Source of the DNA: Pandoraea sp.
Lineage (GTDB): Bacteria > Pseudomonadota > Gammaproteobacteria > Burkholderiales > Burkholderiaceae
NCBI RefSeq assembly: GCF_004297875.1
Contig: NZ_SCSK01000031.1
Span: forward strand, 1-64,000
Direction of reading: 5' to 3'
DNA: 64,000 bases
Positions 18,742-27,445 of this stretch are shown piece after piece (within the stretch, counting starts at the first letter, position 1; every line of letters begins with the position of its first letter). Made by a program: the position numbers and the translations under genes. The notes beneath the pieces were generated by a model. That model did not search any database, was not told the origin of the DNA, and saw only the letters and a list, made by a program, of their open reading frames with translations.

Positions 18742-19391
18742 GGCCTCGCGTGCGAGCGCGCGCTTGCACAGCGTCGCGCGACGGCAGCGGGTACGCCATG
18801 GAGCAAGCGAAGTCTCCGGCAAGGGCCGGCGGCAACGAACGCCCTCGATGCCCTCGGAGCAATGAACCTACCGGGAGTGGCGCACCGCGTGCGCCAGTGG
18901 ATCGAAGTCGGCCAGCCGCCTAAAGGGTAGGCTTGCGCGATGCGCGATTGGAGCGCGAGCGACGTGTGCTGTTACGCTCACTGAGCGACATGCCGCCGAA
19001 TCGGCCATGCTCGCTGCCACGCCGAACCGTATCTTCCGAAAGGCTGATTCCCAGCAGGAACGTGGCGGCCGCACCAGCCGCCAGCAGCGTCAGGGCGTTC
19101 TCAATCAATTGTGCAATGCTCATTTGAAACTCGTTGCATCCAAGGGTTTGCGCCGATTTCGGGGTAACGACCCAGCATCATCGAATTGCCGGGCCGGTCC
19201 GACAACGCGCGCTATGGCGCGGCGGCGTCGCGGCATGAGGCCATGCACCCCACGCTTCGCTAATTCATTTAAGCATTGCACTTGGCAAGCAACAAGTTAA
19301 ACTTATTGCTATTTGATATCAAAATAATTGCATTTAACCGACAGGCGCCAGGCGATCACTTCGCCTGCGGCGGCTTTTGCCTGGGGCACCG
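18742..19391. other. intergenic region with one possible small gene
   Basis: 650 bases with no convincing large gene. A 67-residue minus-strand frame (18920-19123) is listed separately. The last ~90 bases before the LysR gene are AT-rich (19268-19340) and probably hold its promoter. Confidence 0.5.
18920..19123 (-). CDS. possible small membrane protein
   Basis: 67 residues starting MSIAQLIENALTLLAAGAAA, with one hydrophobic helix (about 8-27) and a polar, Arg-rich tail. The ribosome binding site is poor (AACGAG). No family is recognised. It may be real because the helix is well formed and sits at the N-terminus, but it could be a chance frame. Confidence 0.35.
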   Translation of the reverse strand: MSIAQLIENALTLLAAGAAATFLLGISLSEDTVRRGSEHGRFGGMSLSERNSTRRSRSNRASRKPTL

Positions 19392-20255
19392 ATGGACGTT
19401 GAACTCGCGCGCACGTTCTTGCAGGTGGTCAAAACCGGCAGCCTGGTGGCAGCCGCCGCGCGTCTGCACGTAACCCAGACCGCCGTCACCGCCCGTATCA
19501 AGAATCTCGAGTCGCAGCTCGGATGCCGTCTTTTCGAGCGCAACAAGGCCGGCGCGAAGTTGACCGCCGACGGTGAAAAATTTCTGGGTTACGCCGGCCA
19601 GCTGGTGCAAACCTGGGAGGCGGCGCGCCGCAATCTTCCGCTGCCAAGCGGCCATGACGATGTGTTCACCTTCGGCGCGGAGGCCAGTCTCGCGACGCCG
19701 CTGGTACTGCACTGGGCCGCGCGCATGCGGCGCGACATGACGAATTACGGCATTCGCGCGGAATTGGGCGATGGCTCGGCGCTTCAGCAAAAAGTGCGAA
19801 GCGGCGCACTGGATGCGGCCCTGGTGTACGAACCCGAATACGCACCGGGCATCCAGGTCGAGCAGGTGCTCGAAGAAAAGCTGATTCAGATCTGCGCGGT
19901 ACACAGTCCCTCGCCCTACGTCTATGTCGACTGGGGCCCTGAGTTCCGCCGCCAGCACGACGCCGCGCTGCCCGAGCACGCCCGCGGCCCGCTGTATTTC
20001 AACCTCGGGCCATTGGCACTGCAATACATTCTCCAGTTCGGCGGCTCCGGATATTTTCGAACGCGCGTGGTGAGCCTCTATCTGGATCGTGGCGTGATGG
20101 AACGCGTCAAGGACGCGCCGGAATTCTCGTATCCGATCTACCTCGTCTACCTGCCCACCGCGGCAGGCACCGCCGTCGATGCGGCCCTGCGCATTCTTCG
20201 ACAGATCGTCGCGGAAGACGCCGACTGGTCGCAGCGCTGGGATTACCTGACATAG
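19392..20255 (+). CDS. LysR-family transcriptional regulator
   Basis: 287 residues. The N-terminal winged helix-turn-helix (1-60) reads DVELARTFLQVVKTGSLVAA then KNLESQLGCRLFERNKAGAK, a textbook LysR pattern. A periplasmic-binding-like effector domain follows (about 90-280). It lies directly upstream of the exopolysaccharide locus in the same direction and could control it, but the 163-base gap contains a separate CRP-type palindrome, so it may be an independent gene. In-frame TTG at 19377 is an alternative start. Confidence 0.9.
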   Translation: MDVELARTFLQVVKTGSLVAAAARLHVTQTAVTARIKNLESQLGCRLFERNKAGAKLTADGEKFLGYAGQLVQTWEAARRNLPLPSGHDDVFTFGAEASLATPLVLHWAARMRRDMTNYGIRAELGDGSALQQKVRSGALDAALVYEPEYAPGIQVEQVLEEKLIQICAVHSPSPYVYVDWGPEFRRQHDAALPEHARGPLYFNLGPLALQYILQFGGSGYFRTRVVSLYLDRGVMERVKDAPEFSYPIYLVYLPTAAGTAVDAALRILRQIVAEDADWSQRWDYLT

Positions 20256-20331
20256 CCGGCCCAGGCCATGCTGGCGCGTGCCGCGCCGCACGCATGCCGG
20301 CGCCAGACGCGCTGCGCCAATGCAACGCCAA

Positions 20332-20347
20332 TGTGCGACACCGCACG
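20332..20347. promoter_or_regulatory. CRP-type palindrome upstream of the first ligase gene
   Basis: TGTGC-GACACC-GCACG has the CRP-family layout of two five-base arms separated by six bases. It is centred about 79 bases before the GTG of the amino acid:carrier protein ligase gene. Similar sites occur at 31879-31894 and 41374-41389. Confidence 0.45.
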
Positions 20348-20418
20348 GACTGGCGCAGCGTCCTGAGCCACGCTGATGCTTCCCACCTCGACGGGTGAAC
20401 ACCAATGAGGCAAACGCC

Positions 20419-21402
20419 GTGGACATATTGCTGGATGCACAATGCAACGTGGCAGCCCCCGCCGACGCAGACGCCATGCACCACGAAGTCGTCGGCTCGG
20501 ATACCGGCTATCGGCAGCGGCTGCTGGAGGCCGGGTTACTCACTGAAACCGGCATCGATGGCCTATATGGCCGCAGCCAGCGCTTCGAGGCGGTGGTCGA
20601 CGGCCTGGACGCGATGATCACCGCCGCCGGCCAAGACCTCGACGCGGAAGTGCTGCGCTTTCCGCCGGTGCTCTCGCAGGCCGACTTCGAGACCAGCGAA
20701 TACTTCAACAGTTGCCCGGACCTGAGCGGCACGATCCACTGCTTCTGCGGCGGCGAAAAAGAGCATCGGCGCGCCCTGCAATGCATCGCCGATGGCCAGG
20801 ACTGGTCGCATCTGCAGCAGCCGGCGGGCCTGGCCATGGCACCCGCCGCGTGCTATCCGGTTTATCCGCTGAGTGCGCGCCGCGGACCGCTGCCGCCGGG
20901 CGGCAGGACCTTCGACGTTTATTCGTACTGCTTTCGTCATGAGCCGTCGCCCGAGCCCACCCGCATGCAGTTGTTCCGCATCCGCGAATACGTGCGCATC
21001 GGCACCCCGGCGCAGGCCGTCGAATTTCGCCAGCTATGGGTCGAGCGCGGCAAGCGCATGGTCGACCGACTGGGTCTGCCGTGCGAGATCGCGCTGGCCA
21101 GCGACCCATTCTTCGGCCGCGCCGGGAAAATCGCTGCCCAGAACCAATACGCCGAAGCACTGAAATTCGAGCTGCGCATCCCGCTGGCCGACACGGCCAA
21201 CGCCGTGGCCTGCCTGAGCTTCAATCTGCACCGGGACTTCTTCAGTCAGCGCTGGGAACTGCGCTCGAGCGACCATGCACTCGCGCATTCCGCATGCGTG
21301 GGCTTCGGCATGGAGCGCATCGCGCTGGCACTCTTCTGGCACCATGGCCTGGACATCGACGCATGGCCACAACCGGTTCGGGACGCGCTATGGACACCTT
21401 GA
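20419..21402 (+). CDS. amino acid:[carrier protein] ligase, class-II aminoacyl-tRNA-synthetase-like (copy 1)
   Basis: 327 residues from GTG 20419 (GAGG eight bases upstream; GTG 20395 adds eight residues). It has a catalytic domain related to archaeal-type seryl-tRNA synthetase but no tRNA-binding arm. Zinc-ligand regions FCGGEKEH, CFRHEPSPEP and SACVGFGMER are present, the last being class-II motif 3; motif 2 is FRHE...RMQLFRIREY. Characterised homologues (from Bradyrhizobium and Agrobacterium) activate glycine or alanine with ATP and load the phosphopantetheine arm of a small carrier protein rather than tRNA. A matching carrier protein gene is at 40948-41235. It overlaps the next glycosyltransferase gene by 13 bases. 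Confidence 0.85.
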   Translation: MDILLDAQCNVAAPADADAMHHEVVGSDTGYRQRLLEAGLLTETGIDGLYGRSQRFEAVVDGLDAMITAAGQDLDAEVLRFPPVLSQADFETSEYFNSCPDLSGTIHCFCGGEKEHRRALQCIADGQDWSHLQQPAGLAMAPAACYPVYPLSARRGPLPPGGRTFDVYSYCFRHEPSPEPTRMQLFRIREYVRIGTPAQAVEFRQLWVERGKRMVDRLGLPCEIALASDPFFGRAGKIAAQNQYAEALKFELRIPLADTANAVACLSFNLHRDFFSQRWELRSSDHALAHSACVGFGMERIALALFWHHGLDIDAWPQPVRDALWTP

Positions 21403-22664
21403 GCAGCATGGCCGCGCCGGGCGCCCAGGAGCGGATCACACCGCTGCATCGGCTGAAGGTCGCGGTGATCCATGACTGGCTGGTCGTCCATGGCGGCGCA
21501 GAGCGCGTGCTGGAACAGATCCTCGCCTGCTTTCCCCAGGCCGATGTCTTCAGCCTGGTGGACTTTCTCGAAGACCGGACGTGCGTGCGCGACAAATCCG
21601 TACACACCTCGTTCATCCAGAAACTGCCGGCCGCGCGCACCCGCTATCGCGCCTATCTGCCGTTGATGCCGCTGGCCATCGAACAGTTCGACCTGTCGGG
21701 CTACGATCTGGTCATCTCGAGCTCGCACGCGGTCGCCAAGGGCGTGCTGACCGGGCCCGATCAGTTGCATATCGCCTACGTGCATTCACCGATCCGCTAC
21801 GCCTGGGATCTGCAGCACCAGTATCTGCGCGAGGCTGGCCTGAGCGCCGGGCTCAAATCGGCCGGCGCGCGCGCGCTGCTGCACTACATCCGCAACTGGG
21901 ACGCCCGCTCGGCCAACGGGGTCGATCATCTGATTGCCAATTCACGCTTCGTCGCACGCCGCATCCGCAAGGTGTACCGGCGCAGCTCGACGGTCATCGC
22001 GCCGCCCGTGGACATCGAAGCACTGCAGCTGCGGCAGCGCAAGGAAGACTATTACGTCACCGCGTCGCGCATGGTGCCGTACAAGCGGATCGATCTGATC
22101 GTCGAGGCGTTCACGCGCACCCCGCAGCGGCGGCTCGTGGTCATCGGCGACGGCCCCGAGATGCGCAAGATCGCGGCGCGCGCCGGGCGCAACGTGGCGT
22201 TGCTCGGCCACCAGCCGTTCGACGTCCTGCATCGCTATTTGCAAAGAGCCCGCGCATTCGTGTTTGCCGCGGAAGAGGACTTCGGCATCTCGGTGCTCGA
22301 GGCGCAGGCCTGTGGCACGCCGGTCATCGCCTACGGCAAGGGCGGTGCCCTCGAAACCGTGCTCGATCGACGCCACCCCTGTCCGACCGGGCTGTTCTTC
22401 GGCGAACAAACGGTGGCGTCGCTGCTCGATGCCATCGACCGCTTCCAGGGCACGGCCGAGTTGTATACGCCAGAGCACTGCCGCGCCAATGCCGAACGCT
22501 TTTCCTCGGCGCGCTTCGCCGCCGAATTCGGCTCGTTCGTCGATCTGCAATGGCGCCGCTTCCTCGGCGAGTCCGACATGCTCGCCACGCCCCACAGCGC
22601 CAAGCGCGAGCCCATCGTGCAAGTCGCCGCGGCGTCCGATCAACCTTACGACCTCGCGCCATGA
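21390..22664 (+). CDS. GT4-family glycosyltransferase
   Basis: 424 residues, GT-B fold. The N-terminal acceptor domain begins LKVAVIHDWLVVHGGAERVL. The C-terminal donor domain has SRMVPYKRIDLIVEAF, and FAAEEDFGISVLEAQACGTP containing the E-x7-E signature of GT4 retaining transferases. It probably adds one sugar (mannose-type in many relatives) to the lipid-linked exopolysaccharide unit on the cytoplasmic side of the inner membrane. The ATG at 21390 overlaps the ligase gene; ATG 21408 is possible. Its stop overlaps the next start (ATGA). Confidence 0.92.
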   Translation: MDTLSSMAAPGAQERITPLHRLKVAVIHDWLVVHGGAERVLEQILACFPQADVFSLVDFLEDRTCVRDKSVHTSFIQKLPAARTRYRAYLPLMPLAIEQFDLSGYDLVISSSHAVAKGVLTGPDQLHIAYVHSPIRYAWDLQHQYLREAGLSAGLKSAGARALLHYIRNWDARSANGVDHLIANSRFVARRIRKVYRRSSTVIAPPVDIEALQLRQRKEDYYVTASRMVPYKRIDLIVEAFTRTPQRRLVVIGDGPEMRKIAARAGRNVALLGHQPFDVLHRYLQRARAFVFAAEEDFGISVLEAQACGTPVIAYGKGGALETVLDRRHPCPTGLFFGEQTVASLLDAIDRFQGTAELYTPEHCRANAERFSSARFAAEFGSFVDLQWRRFLGESDMLATPHSAKREPIVQVAAASDQPYDLAP

Positions 22665-23254
22665 GATTCTGGGACCGACTGACCAATCTGGGCGATCCGT
22701 TCATGACCTTGCCGCTGGCGTGCCTGGTGCTGCTGTGGCTGGGCGCCTCGCATCGCCGGCGCATCGTCCTGGTGTGGGCGATCTTTCTCGCGCTCGCCTC
22801 GCTGCTGGTCGGCGTGACGAAGTTCGCCTATGCCGGCTGGCACATCCAGATTCGGCAATGGCATTTCACGGTGGTCAGCGGCCACACCATGCTCTCCACC
22901 GCGGTGTATCCGGTACTCGGATGCATGACATTGCGCGCGCTGGGCCGATGGGGCGCCGCCACGGGGGCCGCCGGCGGCTTTTTGCTGGCGCTGGCGATCG
23001 GTGTCTCGCGGGTAATGATCGGCGTGCACTCGATGCCGGAAGTCGTCGCCGGCTGGCTGCTGGGTTCGCTCGTGAGCGGCGCGGTGCTCGCCGCGCTGGC
23101 GCGCTACGCCGAGGAGCCGCCGGCTGCCCCGGCGCTGTTCGTCTCGATCTCGCTGGTGCTCGCCCTGGTGTGCTACGGGCACGTCGCGCCGATCCAGACA
23201 TGGATCGTCGAGTCGGCCCCCGCGCTCTCACATTTGTTGTCCCAAACCCTCTAG
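22661..23254 (+). CDS. PAP2-family membrane phosphatase
   Basis: 197 residues with about six membrane segments. Two signatures of the acid-phosphatase motif are visible: VVSGHTMLSTAVYP (SGH) near residue 70, and SRVMIGVHSMPEVVAGW (SR-x5-H-x3-(D/E)) near 115. The upstream KxxxxxxRP motif is degenerate. It may recycle undecaprenyl pyrophosphate released by polymerisation, or dephosphorylate another lipid. It is translationally coupled to the glycosyltransferase, and its 3' end overlaps the convergent next gene by 27 bases. Confidence 0.85.
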   Translation: MRFWDRLTNLGDPFMTLPLACLVLLWLGASHRRRIVLVWAIFLALASLLVGVTKFAYAGWHIQIRQWHFTVVSGHTMLSTAVYPVLGCMTLRALGRWGAATGAAGGFLLALAIGVSRVMIGVHSMPEVVAGWLLGSLVSGAVLAALARYAEEPPAAPALFVSISLVLALVCYGHVAPIQTWIVESAPALSHLLSQTL

Positions 23255-24487
23255 CGGCGCGGCCAGCGGCGCGGCGGCCAATACCTTCTGATAGATGTCG
23301 AGGTAGGCATCGACCATCCGATCCGGGCGAAACCCCTGCGCGTGAGCCATCAGTCTCTCGCGAAAGCCGGGGCTGGCGCGCAGCGCAAGCGCGGCTTCGA
23401 GCTTGGCGATCAGTGTGGATGGCTGCTCGATGTCGAACACCAGCGCCGATTCCGGCTCGATCACGCTCGGAATGGCACCGCTGTTGGCGCCGACCACCGG
23501 GACGCCCTGCGCGTAGGCCTCGACCGTGACGCGCCCGAAGGGTTCGCGCCAAATCGATGGGACCACCAGCACATCGATGCCGGCGAAGAACGCCCGGGGA
23601 TCCACGCGCCCCATGAACTCGATGCGCGGGTCGGCATATTTGCGGCGCAATTTATCAACGTATGCCGGTGCTCCGGTTCCGCCGACATAGAGGCGCCATT
23701 GCGGCAGCGTGCGCTGCGCCAACAGTTGCTGCGCGACGATCTCGATGCCCTTCTCGGGCGAGACGCGCCCGAGCACGCCAATTCTGGCCACCTTGGCGTC
23801 GTGCGCGCCGAAGCCCGGCAGGCGTGGCGACGGCAGCCGCATCTCGGCCGGATGCGGCGGCAAATAGCAATCGTTGATGACATGCGCGGCCGAGGCCCGC
23901 GGGAAGAATCCGCGCGTCATATGCTGGCGCAGAATGAAATCGCTCACGCCGATCACCACATCGACCTGGCTCGATTTGAGCTTTCTCGGCGCGGCATATA
24001 GCGCGCACGTGCTGCACTGCTTGCGGCACGACTTGCCCTTGGAGAACATCAGCGCTGCCGGACACATCAGGTAATAATCCCGAATGGTGTGCACGATAGG
24101 CAGCCCCGCGCGCCGGGCGATGCCCCAGATACCCAGCGACAGGCACGACAGGTTGCTGGTGCTGACGATATCCGGCTTTTCCCGTTCGACGATTTTCTGC
24201 AGGCGCCGCGCCATGAAAACGTTCTGCACGTCGAAGGCATGCCAGATGGCCTTCATGAACAGCATGCGCCGGCGCGTCGTGTACGGCCAATACAGATTGG
24301 CCAGGCGCAGGTAATGCACATTGACGCCATTGATTCGGCACATGCGGTCTTCGCCGGTCTCCGTGACACAGACGACGCTGACGTTGACGCCGGCGGCGAC
24401 CAATCCTTCGGCGAGTATCTGCGTGGAGACCTCCGAGCCGCCGACGACATCGGGATAGTAAAGCGTGTTTGCGATAAGCACGTGCAT
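23228..24487 (-). CDS. GT4-family glycosyltransferase
   Basis: 419 residues. It starts MHVLIANTLYYPDVVGGSEV, typical for GT4. The donor domain shows GVLGRVSPEKGIEI and VVPSIWREPFGRVTVEAYAQ (E-x7-E). A Cys cluster (SCRKQCSTC) near residue 160 is found in a subset of these enzymes. The frame is open far upstream to 25012, but that part belongs to the hydrolase gene in another frame. It is last in the minus-strand block with the hydrolase, ligase 2 and another GT4. Confidence 0.9.
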   Translation of the reverse strand: MHVLIANTLYYPDVVGGSEVSTQILAEGLVAAGVNVSVVCVTETGEDRMCRINGVNVHYLRLANLYWPYTTRRRMLFMKAIWHAFDVQNVFMARRLQKIVEREKPDIVSTSNLSCLSLGIWGIARRAGLPIVHTIRDYYLMCPAALMFSKGKSCRKQCSTCALYAAPRKLKSSQVDVVIGVSDFILRQHMTRGFFPRASAAHVINDCYLPPHPAEMRLPSPRLPGFGAHDAKVARIGVLGRVSPEKGIEIVAQQLLAQRTLPQWRLYVGGTGAPAYVDKLRRKYADPRIEFMGRVDPRAFFAGIDVLVVPSIWREPFGRVTVEAYAQGVPVVGANSGAIPSVIEPESALVFDIEQPSTLIAKLEAALALRASPGFRERLMAHAQGFRPDRMVDAYLDIYQKVLAAAPLAAPLEGLGQQM

Positions 24488-24543
24488 GAGGGCCGCCGTT
24501 TTTGTGTATGTTGTGGTTGCTCGGTCAAGGATTGCATTCCCGC

Positions 24544-26358
24544 CTATCCGTACCGCGCGGTGCCGCACTCGGCGCCCGCCAGGAGGCCGCCGGCGTGCTC
24601 CGGCACCGTCGGCTGTTTTGCCTCGTCGGCCAGGCGGGCTTCGCCGACACCGAAGCACTCGCGCAGCAGGCCGACGCAGTGTTCGGTCACGAGTGCCTGC
24701 GCCGCGCGATTGGCCAGCTCGTGATCGAGCTCGTCGATGACGGCCGCGCGGGCATTCGGCAGGCGCTTCAGGCGACGGCCGCCGGCGCCGAAATTCAATC
24801 TGAAATCGTCCAGTCCGACATCGTCCGGGCTGTACAGCAGGCGCGTCTGCACCCCGCGCGCGTCGAGATCGCGCAGCAAGCCGGCCGCGCCGCCCTGCCG
24901 CCTGGCGAGCATGGGCGCGCCGAGCAGGCCGGCGCACCGGCGCGCGGCGTACCCCAGCATCGTGGCGATCACCGGCGCGAGGCTCACCTGTCCGCGCGCG
25001 ACCTCGCGCCATTTGCCGAGTTCGAACATCGACTTGAAATGGCGGCGCGTGGAGCCTTTCCTGGCGAAGCCCACATCCTGGATCGTGCAGTCAGCCGGAA
25101 ATGCGAAGCGCGGCAGATTGACCAGTATCAGGCCGGCTATGGATGGTTCGCCGCTGGCCGCGCGCAACGCAAGGTAGGCTCCGGTGCAGATGCCCAGGAC
25201 GATCACGCGCCGGTAGCCGCCCTCGGCCAGCCAGGCGGCGGCGCGCGCCGTATCGGTGCAGGCGCCGGCCAACGGCAGCGGAGCGTCGTCCCACCGGCCC
25301 GCGGCCTCGCTGTCGCCCAGCCCGCTCACATCGATACGCAAGGTCGCAATGCCGGCGCTGGCCATGCGGCGCGCAAACCGCACCGCGAAGCGTGACTCAC
25401 CCGCATGCGGGGTGCAGCCCGTATTGGGCAGCAGAATCGCCAGGCCCGCCACCTGATTGCCGAGCGGCTCGCACAGCATCCCGAACAGGCCCCGCGCATC
25501 GAACATGACCGGACGTTCGCGCGCGCCATCGAGCGCGATCACCGGCGTCGAGCACGCTCCGGCGTGGCCCGCCACACTCGGGAGGATCACATGCGCCGGC
25601 TGCCGAACCAGCCAGCGCAGCACGCTCTCGAAGGCCTCGCGCGGCGCGCGCGACAGCCATGCCGGTTGCAGCATCGCGTCGAACTCGGCAAACGCCTGCG
25701 TCTCGACGCTGGCGCCGCCAGCACGATAGCTTTGCGCAAGCACGTCGACAGCGGCATTGCCGGCCGCGGCCAGAATCAATACGTGCGGCGCCGGATGCGG
25801 CGAGCCCGCTCGCAAGTCGAGCAGGCGCAGTTGTTCGATGGTCGCGGCATCGACGTCGTAGCCGAGCACCTGGCAATGGCCTGCGCCGGCACCCGTTGCG
25901 TCGCCCTGGCGCGCCGGCCCGGCGGCGGCCTGCCGCATGACGGCCTGCTCGCGCCAATACGCCTTGCCGGAGACCACCGGCTCGAGCATGACGAGCGCGT
26001 CGGCACCGACTTGCGCCGCAGCCAGCGCCGCGAGCGTGGCCCCCATGCGCACGCCGAGCAGCACGACCCGCGTGACCCCGGCCAGCGCGCGCAGGTGTTG
26101 CGCGGCCGCGGCGATGTCCGCCGTGCCGCCTGAAATGGCATCTGCCTCGCCCGGGGCGGAGTCGCCACAGCCCGCATAGTCGAACCGCAGTGTCGGCATT
26201 CCCTGCTCGGCAAGCCGTTGCGCCAGTTGGCGCAGACTGCGATGCAGCCACATTGCCTCGTGGCCGAAGGGATTGCAGATCACCACGCCGCAAGCGCCGG
26301 GCGCCGGATGAAGCCAGCCGAAGCGTCCGTCGAATACCGTGGGGGTCATCATCGTCAT
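24544..26358 (-). CDS. fused tandem alpha/beta hydrolase, exosortase-system-hydrolase-like
   Basis: 604 residues containing two alpha/beta-hydrolase modules (about 1-252 and 255-570). The first has the nucleophile elbow GVRMG with Arg104 in place of Ser. The second has GICTG with Cys391, plus candidate Asp512/513 and His546 (DELDHE). As I recall, the separate 'hydrolase 2' and 'hydrolase 1' of exosortase-A loci also show Arg and Cys at these spots, so this looks like their fusion; no exosortase gene is in the window. A Cys nucleophile suits a thioesterase or acyltransferase. It lies 31 bases after ligase 2. GAGGAG precedes ATG 26358. Confidence 0.8.
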   Translation of the reverse strand: MTMMTPTVFDGRFGWLHPAPGACGVVICNPFGHEAMWLHRSLRQLAQRLAEQGMPTLRFDYAGCGDSAPGEADAISGGTADIAAAAQHLRALAGVTRVVLLGVRMGATLAALAAAQVGADALVMLEPVVSGKAYWREQAVMRQAAAGPARQGDATGAGAGHCQVLGYDVDAATIEQLRLLDLRAGSPHPAPHVLILAAAGNAAVDVLAQSYRAGGASVETQAFAEFDAMLQPAWLSRAPREAFESVLRWLVRQPAHVILPSVAGHAGACSTPVIALDGARERPVMFDARGLFGMLCEPLGNQVAGLAILLPNTGCTPHAGESRFAVRFARRMASAGIATLRIDVSGLGDSEAAGRWDDAPLPLAGACTDTARAAAWLAEGGYRRVIVLGICTGAYLALRAASGEPSIAGLILVNLPRFAFPADCTIQDVGFARKGSTRRHFKSMFELGKWREVARGQVSLAPVIATMLGYAARRCAGLLGAPMLARRQGGAAGLLRDLDARGVQTRLLYSPDDVGLDDFRLNFGAGGRRLKRLPNARAAVIDELDHELANRAAQALVTEHCVGLLRECFGVGEARLADEAKQPTVPEHAGGLLAGAECGTARYG

Positions 26359-26389
26359 GGCCTGCCGCTCCTCGTGCCGTGCGCGCCGT

Positions 26390-27445
26390 TCATGCGCCTG
26401 CGCGCTCATTCAGGGCCGACGCGCCACGCCGGCGCCGCGCATTTCTGAGCGTCCTGCGTACCGACGCCGGCCAGCGCCGGATCTCGAACCCGTGCCACTT
26501 GAACAGCGACAGCGCGACCCGCTCCAGGCCGAAGCCGCAACAACCGGTATGAGCGATCTGCCCATCCGCGTCGAGAATTCCCCAGATGCTGCTGAAGCGG
26601 TCCATGTGGTAGTTGAAGCTGCCGCAAGCGATAGGCCGCTCGGGATTGACGCCCGGCACCAGCAATTCGAACTTGAGTTGCTGGCTGCGCTGGCTGTCGG
26701 CCATGACCCGCCCTGCGCGCCCGAAAAACGGGTCGTGAGCGACCGCGATTTCAGCCGGCAGTCCCAGCGCGGCGAACATGTCGAGGGCGTGGGCCATCCA
26801 TGCCTGGCGAAATGCCACGACCCCGGCGGGCTTGTCCATGCGGACGAACTCGCGCTGGCGGAACAGCTGCATCCGCTCCGGCGCCAGTGACGGCTCATGG
26901 CGGAAGCAGTAGGAAAAGATATCGATGGTGCGTCCTTCGGGCGGCAGCGGCCCGCGCTTGGCCATCACCGGATACACGGGGTAGCATGCCACCGGCGTCA
27001 TCGCGAGCCGGGTCGGACTCTGCGAGCCGCTCCACGCATCGCCGTCGGCATCGGTGCCGCCGTCCAGGCAGCGCAGCACGCGCTGGTGCTCGGCCTCGCC
27101 GCCGCAAAAGCTGTAGACCGCGCCGGCCAGTTGCGGAAAACTGGCCAGGTACCCGCTTTGCTCCAGCGTCGCGCGGCCCATGGCGGGCGGAAAGCGCAGC
27201 AATTCGGCCTGATGCGACAGCCCCCACGCACCGATCAGCGCGCTGACGCTATCGACCACATCCTCGAACGTCTCGCTGCGGCCATAGACACCCTCGAGGC
27301 CGGTGTCGATCAGCAGGCCTTGCTCGAACAGGCTCTGCAGATAGCTCTGTCCGGCGGCCGACGCGTCCGCCGCCCGCGCCGCGGGCAAGCGCGCTCCTTT
27401 TGGGTTTTTCCGTTCAGTCATAACTCCTTGATAGGCCTCGGTCAT
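26390..27445 (-). CDS. amino acid:[carrier protein] ligase, class-II aminoacyl-tRNA-synthetase-like (copy 2)
   Basis: 351 residues, a clear paralogue of the protein at 20419-21402: the same order of GLEGVYGRSETFEDVVDSV, LLRFPP, SFCGGEAEH, ACYPVYP, YCFRHEP, RMQLFRQREFVRM, DPFFGRAG, LKFELLVP and TGCCGFGLERVALSLF. The Cys, Glu and Cys zinc-ligand positions are kept. It has a longer insert after the first Cys block and an extended basic C-terminus. Its ATG (27445) overlaps the stop of the GT4 upstream (ATGA) and GAGG lies seven bases before it. The predicted role is loading a small amino acid onto a carrier protein. Confidence 0.85.
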   Translation of the reverse strand: MTEAYQGVMTERKNPKGARLPAARAADASAAGQSYLQSLFEQGLLIDTGLEGVYGRSETFEDVVDSVSALIGAWGLSHQAELLRFPPAMGRATLEQSGYLASFPQLAGAVYSFCGGEAEHQRVLRCLDGGTDADGDAWSGSQSPTRLAMTPVACYPVYPVMAKRGPLPPEGRTIDIFSYCFRHEPSLAPERMQLFRQREFVRMDKPAGVVAFRQAWMAHALDMFAALGLPAEIAVAHDPFFGRAGRVMADSQRSQQLKFELLVPGVNPERPIACGSFNYHMDRFSSIWGILDADGQIAHTGCCGFGLERVALSLFKWHGFEIRRWPASVRRTLRNARRRRGASALNERAGA

